Below are positions 52,511 to 63,553 of a stretch of DNA of 64,000 nt, one piece after another. Positions within the stretch are counted from its first letter, which is position 1. Each line of letters opens with the position of its first letter. The stretch is from Prostheceraeus crozeri (taxonomy: Eukaryota > Platyhelminthes > Polycladida > Euryleptidae), in assembly GCA_907163375.1 (NCBI GenBank), contig CAJQUW010007115.1, positions 62,001 through 126,000 of the forward strand, written 5' to 3'. A model generated the notes under the pieces. That model worked only from the letters and a program-made list of their open reading frames with translations, was not told the origin of the DNA and made no database searches. A program made the translations under genes and the position numbers.

Positions 52511-54007
52511 TTTATGCGGAATTGAATGTTACTGAACTGAAAACGGTAAGCCAAGGTAATGGAGCACTGTTCATATTAAGAAAGTAATGCGATGACTGTC
52601 AACTGCTGCTGTCAATACATCCGTGTGAATGTGCTAAATGAATTGATAGTTTATGCAATTGATTTATTTCAGCAAGCTTTATCAAATTCGACATGCATTC
52701 TCTTGCATCAAAATCTGAGTCGGGTTAGATGCACACAAGATCATCCTTGAGGCTTACATTTAGACCCATAGGATACAAGCCTACAACTCAACTACCGGAA
52801 TGGTAAAAATTCTTCGAACTAAGCTATTGGAATTCGCTCAATAGTATTTTTTTTCGATAACCACGTTGAGCACATCGAGATCAAAAGAAAGTATGATGCT
52901 ATGTGTGACTGAGCTTACTTTTGTAGTACAGCGCAAAATAAGTGTTTCATGTCGATATTTTCATAGGAAACTTAAGTTTTCGCAAGTGTCCAAAGTCACC
53001 ACACCCCGAGCTGACTTTGGACAGATTTATTTAAATACCGTAGCCAATGTTAAATAGACGTGCATACCAGTGTACCTCAAAATTTCAAAAATCGTGCAAT
53101 CCTTCTGGGAAAATCGTACAATTCAAAATTGTCTATAATTTCAATAAATTGTATATTCCCTGCTAAATTCCCTACTCCTTATGCATTCTTGTACTAAAGC
53201 AAACATAATCCAAAAAGTGTATAATGGAATCAAAACAAAACATAACAATAGGAAAATATAACAAGAAGCGGGGTGTCTGATAACAGATATAATTTTCTAA
53301 AACCAAATAGGTGATAAACTAGCTACATAAAACGAAATATATCAAAAACAAAAATGGTCAAATTGCGATGCCACTGCGTTCCTGCACTTCCATCGTATAA
53401 CACCATTTCAGGTGCTTAATTTCTTTATCGCTGTATTTTTCCCCGGATTGAGGGGTTCAGGTTGCTCCTTCAGGACCAGCAATGAATCAAGCGTGCAGGC
53501 GGATATTAAGTCCAGTTGTGTAGTCTTGTTTTTCTTCACTTGGCCTGGACTGGCTTTCTGGGTTTTAATGTGGATAGGCCTATGTTGCCTATGTCGGACG
53601 GACACAACTGATGATTTCTGAGAACCAACCGTATTGTTGAAATGCGTTTGTGTGATGATGTAAACTCGGTATGTGACATTTACCTCTTGGAGGTTTTCGA
53701 ACATTTTGTATTCGAGCGCTTGTTGACCTTGGCAGTTGATTGTACAGAACCTTCTAAGTATGACTGTAATATGTCCGTAATGCCTTATGGGACCATTTTT
53801 GTGTAGTTTTACTTTTGTATCGTGATATCGATTGTTTTTTGTTTATAAGCGTTATGGATGGATTAAATTTGAGCAGAACAATATCAAACGCGACAATCGA
53901 ATACCGATTGTCTGTCTACAATAAATGTAGTTTTGTATAATTCCGTTCTGAGATTCGTTGAGATTCTGAGATTGAAAAATTTCTAACCACAATCGAGCAC
54001 ATTACCG
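52511..54007. other. intergenic sequence, nothing recognised
   Basis: A 98-residue minus-strand frame (53704-53408) overlaps a plus-strand frame; neither has a recognisable domain. Confidence 0.35.
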
Positions 54008-54009
54008 TA

Positions 54010-56422
54010 GAACGCTCTAACTTCAGCCACTTGCACGTAGATTTTTCAATTTTTTTAATCAAGTTCAGGATAACTTTTTTTAGATATGCGTTAGTTGGAT
54101 TAATGGGAGTGGTCTCCAGTTACTTCTATGATGTCATTGTTAAAAAAATATTTTAAGTATGTTTTTTCGAGGACTAAAGGCGGTGGCTTAAGTTAGGACT
54201 GCTTGCCCAAACTTTAGCCACTTTGTCTTCAAAAGACTCCTACATGATAGAATTGAACTTAATGATGATTGATTGAGTACGAGTTAGACTAAGTATGAAT
54301 GAGAAGTTCTTTCTTATGGAAATATTCTATCTATTGTGAACTTTGGATAACAAAACACATAACTGGATGAGATTATAACTATAAAAATATCAAAGTATAA
54401 AAATTCTTGACCTCATACATACGTAAGTACAGTCTATTGTTTGTCTATGTCACAGACAATAGTCCAAACCAAACCACGACGATCGGGAGTAGCACACATA
54501 GATCACGAAGCTTCAATGGAAAGGAAGATTTCGGCATGACAACATGCTTCTGTCCCTCTTGTGTGAGACACCAGTCACTTACAATGGACCTCAAAATTCT
54601 CTTCAAGGAAGAAAAGAATGCAACATCGAGAGGCTGCGTGATATGAGATGAATTTGGTGGCAAGCACACAAATTGAATGTCATGATGATGGCACAAGTCG
54701 ATGACTTCTTTGTTGATGTGTGACGACAGATTGTCACCGATCAGAATTTTGGGTCCCGTTTTCCTCTTGAGATATGGCAGACAAACCAATCTGAACCAAT
54801 CAGCGAAACACAAATCGTCAAACCATCCAGATTTGGTGAATGTGTACTAGGCTCCGTCAGGTCCACCGACTGTCCATTGCTTATAAAGGTTTTTGGATTT
54901 ATAAACAACGTAAGGGGGGAGAAAGTCTCCGTTCGCAGACCCCGCAGACCCCAGAAATACCTGATTTCGAGTGATAGGCGACAGCTTCCGGGTATTTCGT
55001 TCCTTGACGATGTATTTCCTTTTTCCAGAGTCGTCCACGATAGCCGTCTCATCGTAGTTCACGATGTTTCCGGCAGGAACATCCTCAACAGTTCCCTTCA
55101 ATTCGTTGAAGTAGTCAGTGATAATTGTCTTGTCAACGGCTGCACGACTTCGCGCTATGTTTGACACATCTCGACGAGATAAGTGATTGCGCCGTATGAA
55201 GTTCCTGATCCATTTGCTCCCGGGGATGTTGTCTCTGAAACAATTGATAGTGATTCGCGAAGCGTAGAGGTAATCCTTCACTATCAATTTCAAGTCATCT
55301 GATGTAACAGGAAATCCCCAATCACACAAGAGTACGAAGCGTTTGGCTATATGTGCCTCAATATCTGCATCCAAAGCCGTTGGTCTTCCATAGGAGCCGC
55401 GATGTTGATTGGAGATTCTATTCTTGAGTCTGTCTATTCACTCCATGTTCTTCGGCCGCTGCTCGTAAACTGGTGCCACGATGTACAGCACATATTGCTT
55501 TTTCAATAGAGTCAGCAGACGAACTTGCATATTTTCGTTTGAATGGAGCCATAGACGTGTTAACATAGCCAAGTCTGTTGTTTGACTGTTGATTGTCCGA
55601 ATGAGAAATAAGGTTTCACGAGGACCTCGCTATTTATACCACTGGGAAGATGTTTTCCAAGAAACCATTTTTCTAGTGACGACATTGCTAAAAATAGCAA
55701 TTACTTCATTCTCAAGAATGGAAGGTGCATTGTTCAATTCGAATTACTGGATTAATTGAGATCTCCTTCAGTTTCAAGATGGGGAAACAGTATAGAATAG
55801 CATTTTCTTATGCGTGTAATTAGATATACCGGTCAAGCTGACATCGGTACATGTACATGTTGAACGCACAGTGTACAATAAAGTCTAGCGATTGATAGAT
55901 CGACTTTGAATTTGTGAACATCGGACGTCTGAGGAAGTTGAAAAGGAGGCTAGCCCTGATGCAGTAGGGACCAAATTTCAAATAAATCAAGCATAACTTC
56001 ACTCTCATAAGTGGCTAAAGTTAGGACATTTTCCTGAATTTGACGTCCTAACTTTAGCCAACCCATTTAAAAGTAAGCAAAGTTAAAGTTGCCACTTGAA
56101 ACTCCATTAATATGTTAAAAGTGTATGAGCAACGTATTCGACGTTTCAGCCGATTCCACATGTCTAGGCTTCAAACCGTTCAGGGGTGCATTTTGAAATT
56201 CAAATTTTTTGCCAAAAATGCATGTTTTTGGGAAAGATTCAGCCATGAAGTCATAACTTGAAATATGACTAGATAGATAGTAGTTTTGCAGTGCTATGGT
56301 ATCAGACGAATATTTCAAGCTGTAGTGGTGCATCGTAAATGCATCATACTAGAAAAAATAAGATTGAAGTCATGCACCATCGGTGGCTAAAGTTAGGACG
56401 CCTGGCTAAAGTTAGGGCGTTC
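54010..56422 (-). mobile_element. pogo-like DNA transposon with repeated subterminal motif
   Basis: Inverted ends GAACGCTCTAACTTCAGCCA and TGGCTAAAGTTAGGGCGTTC are flanked by TA (54008-54009, 56423-56424). The motif GGCTAAAGTTAGGAC recurs in both orientations near both ends (54190-54225, 56012-56060, 56383-56420), probably transposase-binding sites. It contains a minus-strand DDE_1 transposase pseudogene. Confidence 0.8.
54445..55552 (-). pseudogene. pogo-like DDE_1 transposase, broken
   Basis: It starts MAPFKRKYASSSADSIEKAI with a psq HTH (VHRGTSLRAAAEEHGVNRQT). After a frame change near 55430 it continues RPTALDADIEAHIAKRFV and the second DNA-binding domain (GSKWIRNFIRRNHLSRRDVS). Catalytic residues are visible in NIVNYDETAIVDD (D), KILIGDNLSSHIN (D) and SSHITQPLDVAFFSSLKR (D). 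One in-frame TAG (54847-54849) separates the first and second catalytic blocks. The C-terminal end is shortened. This is a typical decayed single-gene transposon. Confidence 0.8.
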
Positions 56423-56446
56423 TACATCTACATCTACATCTACATC

Positions 56447-57189
56447 AACAAGTCATAAACAAGTCGAACCAATGAAAATCGTAAACAAGTCAGACCCATC
56501 TCAATACACACTCAATCGACCTAAACAACTCATGCTATTCCTAAAATTACCTGCTCTTAACGATGGAGCAATTATATTCCGCCTACAAACCTATCCAGAC
56601 CCACCAGGGACCACTAAGTCCCGAAAAATCAAGATAAAGCTCACATACGTGTCCTAAACAAGTCAGACCCATCTCAATACACACTTAATCGACCTAAACA
56701 ACTCATGCTATACCTAAAATTACCTGCTCTTAACGATGGAGTAATTATATTCCGCTTACAAACCTATCCAGACCCACCAGGGACCACTAAGTCCCGAAAA
56801 ATCAAGATAAAGCTCACATACGTGTCCTAAACAAGTCAGACCCATCTCAATACACACTTAATCGACCTAAACAACTCATGCTATACCTAAAATTACCTGC
56901 TCTTCACGATGGAGTAATTATACTCCGCCTACAAACCTATCCAGACCCACCAGGGACCACTAAGTCCCGAAAAATCAAGATAAAGCTCACATACGTGTCC
57001 TAAACAAGTCAGACCCATCTCAATACACACTCAATCGACCTAAACAACTCATGCTATACCTAAAATTACCTGCTCTTAACGATGGAGCAACTATACTCCG
57101 CCTACAAACCTATCCAGACCCACCAGGGACCACCAAGTCCCGAAAAATCAAGATAAAGCTCACATACGTGTCCTAAACAAGTCACAAGT
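56447..57189 (+). repeat. 173-bp tandem repeat array, left arm
   Basis: Units begin near 56482, 56655, 56828 and 57000, each with CAAGTCAGACCCATCTCAAT and CCAGACCCACCAGGGACCAC. They differ by a few bases. A 61-residue frame inside the unit appears identically structured in both arms but is probably incidental. Confidence 0.92.
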
Positions 57190-57416
57190 TTTACCGCGAC
57201 GCTTCACGATGAAACTACTGAGATATACCAGGGTTTAGTAATGTCCGGCAGTAGAGATCGATAAGTCAAGGTCGATCTTACATTTTCTGGATCGGCAGTC
57301 TTTTGACATATCAGAAAGCCGAACTACATGCATGAAAGTCATGTAGAAAATATTTGCAACCTATATCAAATGTTCAGTTTTTGACTGTCTCAGCAACTGA
57401 TAAGGTCTGCAAAGTA

Positions 57417-58834
57417 CAGGGTGGACCAAAAGTTTCTGACCCCCCCCCTGATAATTCTTAGTATTCGAAAAACTGGAGATGCTGAAGAATGCTGAGGATT
57501 TCGTGAATGCACAATAGCAGTCCGGCAGCCAATCAGAGGAGATCTTAACGCTGATGAAATTATCTCATTATCGCTTTGGCTGTAGTTTACAACTCTGTAG
57601 TTAGGCTGTAGTTTATACCTCTGGCGGAATGGCAGAAGATCAGCGACATCACTTGCCTTTTTAAGATCCAAGCCTTAAGTCAAGATAGTGTGCCCATTAA
57701 GACGGTAGCAAAAAGACTGAAGATAAGTCGTAACACAGTTAGAAAGTGGAGTCGTGTCTGTGACGGCGCTGTTCAAGGTAAGAAACGATCTGGTATACCA
57801 ACTGTCTTATCCCCAAGAACGAAAGGAAAGATAACTCGACTAGCCAAAGACAAAGTTGGAGCTGACATCAGATCTGTAACAAAGAGATTGAATACGAAAC
57901 ATGAATATGTGAATCAAGACAAGAAAATCATCGTGAGCACCGTTCGCAGGTATGTGAGATCAACATCATGGGGAAGGTGGCTTACAAGCAAAGAGTCGTT
58001 CCAATGCTCTCCACTAAGAATATCTGAGATCGACTTTCCTTCTGTAATCGAATGATCAAAGATGGTTACTGTGAGAACTCTTCTGTTGGGAAAGTTTTGA
58101 GATCACATATTCTGTGGACAGATGAAAGCATAATGGAACTGAATCCAAGGCCAAACAAACAAAATTATCGAATTCGAACAAGTTCACCCGCAAGCATACC
58201 TTGTGTCCCAGTACCAAAGTTTCCATTGAAGATTATGGTCGCAGGTGGTATAACCCGATACGGTAAAACGGAACTTCATGTGGTCGAAAATGGAAAATCA
58301 GTGAATGGTGACTATTACAGGGACAAAATCATACCTGTCTACGTCGATTCATTACATACTCGAAGAATCGTCCCGCATCCGGAGAGCTCAATTCTTATAC
58401 AGGATGGTGCGCGTGCACATACTGCGAAGAAGACACTCTGTTTTGAACGATGTGGGACTTTCTGTTTGGAAAGACTGGTCTGGAAATTCAGCAGACCTGA
58501 ATGTTATTGAACATGTTTGGTCGATTCTCCAGGATTCTGTGTTCAAATATCCACGACCGAGGAACAGGGAGCAGCTTATTGAAAGAGTGAAAGATGAATG
58601 GGATTCTTTGGAACCGTTGTATCTCAAATCGTTGGTCGAAAGCTTCCCTGTTCGGGTATCGGAGTGTCTAAGAAATGATGGTAAGAACACAAAATATTAA
58701 GTTTTGACTTTTACAGGCAGTACATCGTTATATCTGCAATGATGTTGTGTGCATTCATGTACATCAAATAGATTTTGTCTAACCAATTTCAAGTTCTGCT
58801 TAAAAAATCGGGGGTCAGAAACTTTTGATCCAGA
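57417..58834 (+). mobile_element. Tc1/mariner-type transposon, degenerate
   Basis: Left end CAGGGTGGACCAAAAG plus TTTCTGACCCCC; right end GGGGGTCAGAAACTTTTGATC, whose outermost bases have decayed. TA precedes the left end (57415-57416). It contains a broken transposase and sits in the loop of the foldback-like structure. Confidence 0.75.
57690..58700 (+). pseudogene. Tc1-like transposase pseudogene
   Basis: The HTH part has VPIKTVAKRLKISRNTVRKW, then the basic linker QGKKRSGIPTVLSPRTKGKI. The catalytic part has SHILWTDESIMELN (D), LIQDGARAHTAKK (D) and DWSGNSADLNVIEHVWSIL (E). The C-terminal helix is RNREQLIERVKDEWDSL. There are at least three disruptions: a frame change near 57970, a TGA near 58027 and a frame change near 58430. 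Confidence 0.8.
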
Positions 58835-58915
58835 AACACAAAACAATGTAAAATTGTACGAAGTGAGTTACATGAAAGGTCTAAATTCAGACTATCTTAG
58901 CAAATGACATCAATT

Positions 58916-59355
58916 ACAACGTTGTCTGTAAAAGGCAAAGCCCCATGCACTTCTCGCATTTTTCCCTGAAGCGATGCTTCAAATTGCTATTAGAACGATG
59001 TCTGCAACAGGCAAAGTCCCAGGTACTTCTCGTATTTTTCCCCAGAAGCGATGCTTCAAAAGCTAATAGAACGTTGTCTGCAAAAGGCAGTCCCAGGTAC
59101 TTTTCGTATTTTTCCCCAGAAGCGATGCTTCAAAAGCTAATAGAACGTTGTCTGCAAAAGGCAAAGCCCCAGGTACTTCTCGAATATTTCCCCAGAAGCA
59201 ATGCTTCAAAAGCCAAGTAGAACGTTGTCGTGAACAGGCAGGTACTTCTCGTATTTTTACCCAGAAACGATGCTTCAAAAACCAGTTGAACGTAGTCTGC
59301 AAAAGTCAAAGCCCCAGGTACTTCTCGTATTTTTCCCCAGAAGCGATACTTCAAA
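58916..59355 (+). repeat. minisatellite, six copies of a 69-78-bp unit
   Basis: Units contain GAACGTTGTCTGCAAAAGGC, CCCAGGTACTTCTCGTATTT and CCCCAGAAGCGATGCTTCAA. Starts lie near 58916, 58991, 59069, 59141, 59219 and 59288. Reading frames on both strands here are shadows of the repeat. Confidence 0.9.
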
Positions 59356-59366
59356 AATTTCTTTGC

Positions 59367-60196
59367 AGGCGGAGTATAGTTGCTCCATCGTGAAGAGCAG
59401 GTAATTTTAGGTATAGCATGAGTTGTTTAGGTCGATTGAGTGTGTATTGAGATGGGTCTGACTTGTTTAGGACACGTATGTGAGCTTTATCTTGATTTTT
59501 CGGGACTTAGTGGTCCCTGGTGGGTCTGGATAGGTTTGTAGGCGGAATATAATTGCTCCATCGTGAAGAGCAGGTAATTTTAGGTATAGCATGAGTTGTT
59601 AAGGTCAACTGAGTGTGTATTGAGATGGGTCTGATTTGTTTAGGACACGTATGTGAGCTTTATCTTGATTTTTCGGGACTTAGTGGTCCCTGGTGGGTCT
59701 GGATAGGTTTGTAGTCGGAATATAATTGCTCCATCGTGAAGAGCAGGTAATTTTAGGTATAGCATGAGTTGTTAAGGTCAATTGAGTGTGTATTGAGATG
59801 GGTCTGATTTGTTTAGGACACGTATGTGAGCTTTATCTTGATTTTTCGGGACTTAGTGATCCCTGGTGGGTCTGGATAGGTTTGTAGGCGGAATATAATT
59901 GCTCCATCGTGAAGAGCAGGTAATTTTAGGTATAGCATGAGTTGTTTAGGTCGATTGAGTGTGTATTGAGATGGGTCTGACTTGTTTAGGACACGTATGT
60001 GAGCTTTATCTTGATTTTTCGGGACTTAGTGGTCCCTGGTGGGTCTGGATAGGTTTGTAGGCGGAATATAATTGCTCCATCGTGAAGAGCAGGTAATTTT
60101 AGGTATAGCATGAGTTGTTTAGGTCGATTGAGTGTGTATTGAGATGGGTCTGACTTGTTTACGATTTTCATTGGTTCGACTTGTTTATGACTTGTT
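59367..60196 (-). repeat. 173-bp tandem repeat array, right arm (inverted)
   Basis: Reverse complement of the left-arm unit: four full copies and a leading partial one, each with GTGGTCCCTGGTGGGTCTGG. One copy has a base change (GTGATCCCTGG). Confidence 0.92.
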
Positions 60197-62184
60197 TACG
60201 TTTTACAGTTTACCGGTAATTTCGAAAAATGCCTACAATTATATAAAATCGATGAAAATCGTACGATGGACTAAAAAATCATCGAAATATCGTACAATTT
60301 GAGGAAAAAGCCCGTAAAATCAAAACTTCAGGGGAAATCGGAATAGTGCACAGTTATGGAAGTGATTCTTGGAAAGCATGTACTAATACAGATGCAACTT
60401 GTGACATCAATTGTTGGCAATTTTTCTACTTTTTATGTAACTAAAAATTTGAGTTAAACTTCAAAACTGAAGGTAGCCCGCCTTACGGCATCGGATGATT
60501 TCGGTAAGTGTACAAATTCAATTTTAAGCAATTGATATACATACATGAGGCTCACCAGGAGTGAATTCCTTATGGAATGGGTACTTTAATTAACAGATCA
60601 ACGAACACATTTTGTTCGGATGTGATTATTTAAAAATTTGATAATTTTTGAGAAGAAATTGACGCTGTAAAAGTGAATTTCATGTAGCTTTTTGTTAGAA
60701 TATGTAAAACACGAATCATGCACTGAGAATCAACAGCTCAAGAATCTGAATCGTCGTTACAGAGAGCAATAATAGCCTGTGGCTCTCTCATTTTACACTC
60801 ATGTGATGTCAATAGCCATAAATGACAACAAGCCGAACTTAATAAATTTTATGATTAAGCTTAATCAGAAGTTTCAAATAAACTTGTAGTATTAAATAAG
60901 TTCATCTAGTTGCTGTTGTCAGTTTCTCGTTGATGATACAGCAAATGAAACCAAAATTGCCATCCAACAATGCAATAAATATAAAAATAAAGTATCTGAT
61001 GCTTTAAAACAAATATCATCATCATGGAGTTTATTAGAAGAATCACAAGTAACTGATGCTCAATGATCAGAGTAACTGATGCTCAATGATCAGAGTAACT
61101 GATGCTTCAAAACAAATATCATCTTGCAGTTTGTTAGAAGAATCACAAGTTTCCCTTTGCAAAATTTGTATAACTGCACAGTTTGTTTTGCGCTGGTGAA
61201 GCTTCAAATATTGTTGGTTGAATAACAGCACCGTCTTTATGGTCATAGTCTACTATCCACTTCAAATTTTGAAGAGAAAACAGAATATTTATTCGACCTA
61301 GATATCCATTAATTCAATAAAATTCTCCAAACACTTCGTCTTGGTTTGGACTTCTGACTGATGTCGCAGCATGCAATTGCAATTATTGCCATATCGCATC
61401 GATGTCTATGTAACATGCAATCTTCAAATGAAGATCATGAAAATATAAAATTGTGAAGCATATATAGATATATTTAATTCTAGTTTTGTCCATTGCATTC
61501 TATTTTAGCTACTTCATTGTTAAATGCTTTTAACGAATGACTTTCGTTGTCGAAGTAGGTCTGATTTATCAGAAGTTACTTCAAAATGAAACTGCTATAC
61601 TATGAAGCAATTCAATAAGTTTCGAACAGTAATTGAGACAGTAAAATGACAATTTAGCTGGATTTCAATAATGATCCTATTCAGATTATCCCATGTCACA
61701 ATAAAACAAATGTTATCATAGATGTCAAAATGCTATCTCAAGTAGGAACATGAAAAAATGAGATGTTTTGTTTTAATTTAGATTAAAAATCCATGAATTT
61801 CATTATTGTGATTGATTTTTCGATTAATTATTTCAAATCTTCGTTTTCAGCAATTTGACAACTACAAGTTACATTAGATGCGATCACATGCTTGAAATTG
61901 GATAATTCATTGAAATGAACACTGTTTCATATACAGAATTAACTTGCCTTTCCAATGAACGCCCATTCGTCTTCTAACTATTAATATTGAAAATGCATTT
62001 TTTCGTTTTATGTATGTAGTGAAATGCATACTTTTTTGCAGGAAAGATGCATTTCTACGTTCAACTAATAAAAATCAGCGCTAATGAATGTTATTTTCGT
62101 AATGACGGAACAAATTACATCAGAATATAACAATTTAAAATAATGCTGAGAATTTTTCTTTTGGAACCGAGTTGACCGGGATTC
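60197..62184. other. intergenic AT-rich DNA with a small local duplication
   Basis: No gene. At 60990-61150 a segment ending TTAGAAGAATCACAAGT occurs twice, separated by two copies of a 27-base unit GTAACTGATGCTCAATGATC plus AGA. Confidence 0.5.
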
Positions 62185-62344
62185 TTTGTGCTTGAGGTAG
62201 GCTATAGCATCTAATTAAGTGAGCTTTGTCTGTGCAAATTGTTGATAGCCGGTGAATCCCGGTTATTATCAACCGGCTATCAACAATTTGCACAGACAAT
62301 TAAGCTCAATTAATTAGATGCCATAGCCTACCTTAAGCACAAAC
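62185..62344. repeat. hairpin / MITE-like palindrome, arms ~70 bp
   Basis: TTTGTGCTTGAGGTAGGCTA on the left mirrors TAGCCTACCTTAAGCACAAA on the right. The arms continue to AGCCGGT / ACCGGCT around a short loop. The arms differ by a few small indels. Confidence 0.85.
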
Positions 62345-62864
62345 CATACTGAGTGCTACTTTGTACACTTGACATATGTAGACGTAGCTTACAGATGTTG
62401 TCACACATGTAATGAACGGATCCTTTGGGTAGCGTGAGGGTCTAATGGCTTAAAGGAATGCATTCTAACAAAAGGTTACATAATAGGCTAACTGTTAATA
62501 GCTTATTTACATTGATTGAGCCCGACAGCTCTGGTAACTCACCACAAGGCATTATCCACAACGTGACATGTACAACATTAGGGAAGAACCACTAATATAA
62601 GTTGGGAAGATGACTCGAGTCTATGTACAAAGGGAAGAATAAAGGGGAAAGCTCTCAACAGAGATTACTCAGATTAACCATCTGAGATCTATGTTCTGCG
62701 TGCAACCCGCACGCAGACCTAAACGAAAGTGAACTCTTTGTTCAAATTGGCTCAAGGTTAGTCACCTTTGTCCAGATAAACACTCGTTATATCTCGTTAT
62801 ATTACACACATATCAAGGAATGAAAGCAGATGGATGACAATATAGTAGTTAATTAAAAGATATG
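62345..62864. other. intergenic sequence, nothing recognised
   Basis: No supported feature. Confidence 0.4.
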
Positions 62865-62986
62865 TTGACCAGATTAAAATAGTTAATTAAAAGACCTAGA
62901 TTCGCCTTTAGTTAATCGTTAGTAGTCTTCGACTACTATAGTCGTCTTAGTTACTGCGTTTTAATTAACTATTTTAATCTGGTCAA
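62865..62986. repeat. 28-bp perfect inverted repeat (122-bp unit)
   Basis: 62865-62892 and 62959-62986 are exact reverse complements (around ACCAGATTAAAATAGTTAAT). The loop contains a smaller inverted pair around GTAGTCTTCGACTAC. Confidence 0.9.
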
Positions 62987-63553
62987 TAAATTTCAAGGAG
63001 AGACGAAAGCTGTTTTTAGCATCAACTCAAGTATGAAGAACCTCCTGTTGGCGGCCATCCTGTACGACAATATAGTAATCAATCTCACCGAATTGAAAAA
63101 AATCTCCTTTTCAGTTATGCCTTGCATTCATTCAAATTCGTCAAGGAGAAAGTGACAGCGGACAATTGATGAAAATACAGCAATAAATCTCAGGGTCGAA
63201 GAATAACTGCTTTCCAGCTCTGCATGCTATGCTCTCGACGACGGGTGGCATGCCTGAATTCGTATCTGCGAGGAACCGAATATGTTTAAACAAAATTATT
63301 TTGAATAACCAGATATAGTTTTATTCTGGTTTGATAATAGGCTTTTCCTCCATAGCTCACACATGATTATGAATGAATTAGCATTTACTCAATTCTTCAG
63401 CAATGTTGAGATGCAACGATGCAGGTATGTTCACCTACATCACTAGAACATTTTATTTTTGTAGAAGGGTATAATTATATCTTTGGGTATTACTTTGTTG
63501 AACTGAGGGTTAGAGAGAAAAGCAAGACCATAGATTAAGTACCATGAGCAAGC
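62987..63553. other. sequence left of the piggyBac-like ORF
   Basis: Should contain the left end of the element if it is complete. I do not see a clear TTAA-flanked terminal repeat. Confidence 0.3.

Larger units (their letters stand above)
56447..60196. mobile_element. foldback-like structure: inverted arrays of a 173-bp repeat around a Tc1-like transposon
   Basis: Left arm 56447-57189 is about four tandem copies of a 173-base unit. Right arm 59367-60196 is four copies plus a partial one in the opposite orientation. The outermost sequences are exact inverted partners (AACAAGTCATAAACAAGTCG / CGACTTGTTTATGACTTGTT). The arms are about 750-830 bases with high identity. The loop holds a Tc1/mariner pseudogene and a 70-odd-base minisatellite. 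Long inverted arms made of tandem units are the hallmark of Foldback/Galileo-type elements, but I see no transposase of that type and no clear target duplication. Confidence 0.65.

Noticed and set aside
56472-56657. 61-residue ORF present in both 173-bp arrays
   Set aside because: It lies wholly inside the tandem unit, is present mainly because the units are copies, and shows no protein-like features.
59063-59393. Several overlapping ORFs on both strands
   Set aside because: Shadows of the 69-78-bp minisatellite.
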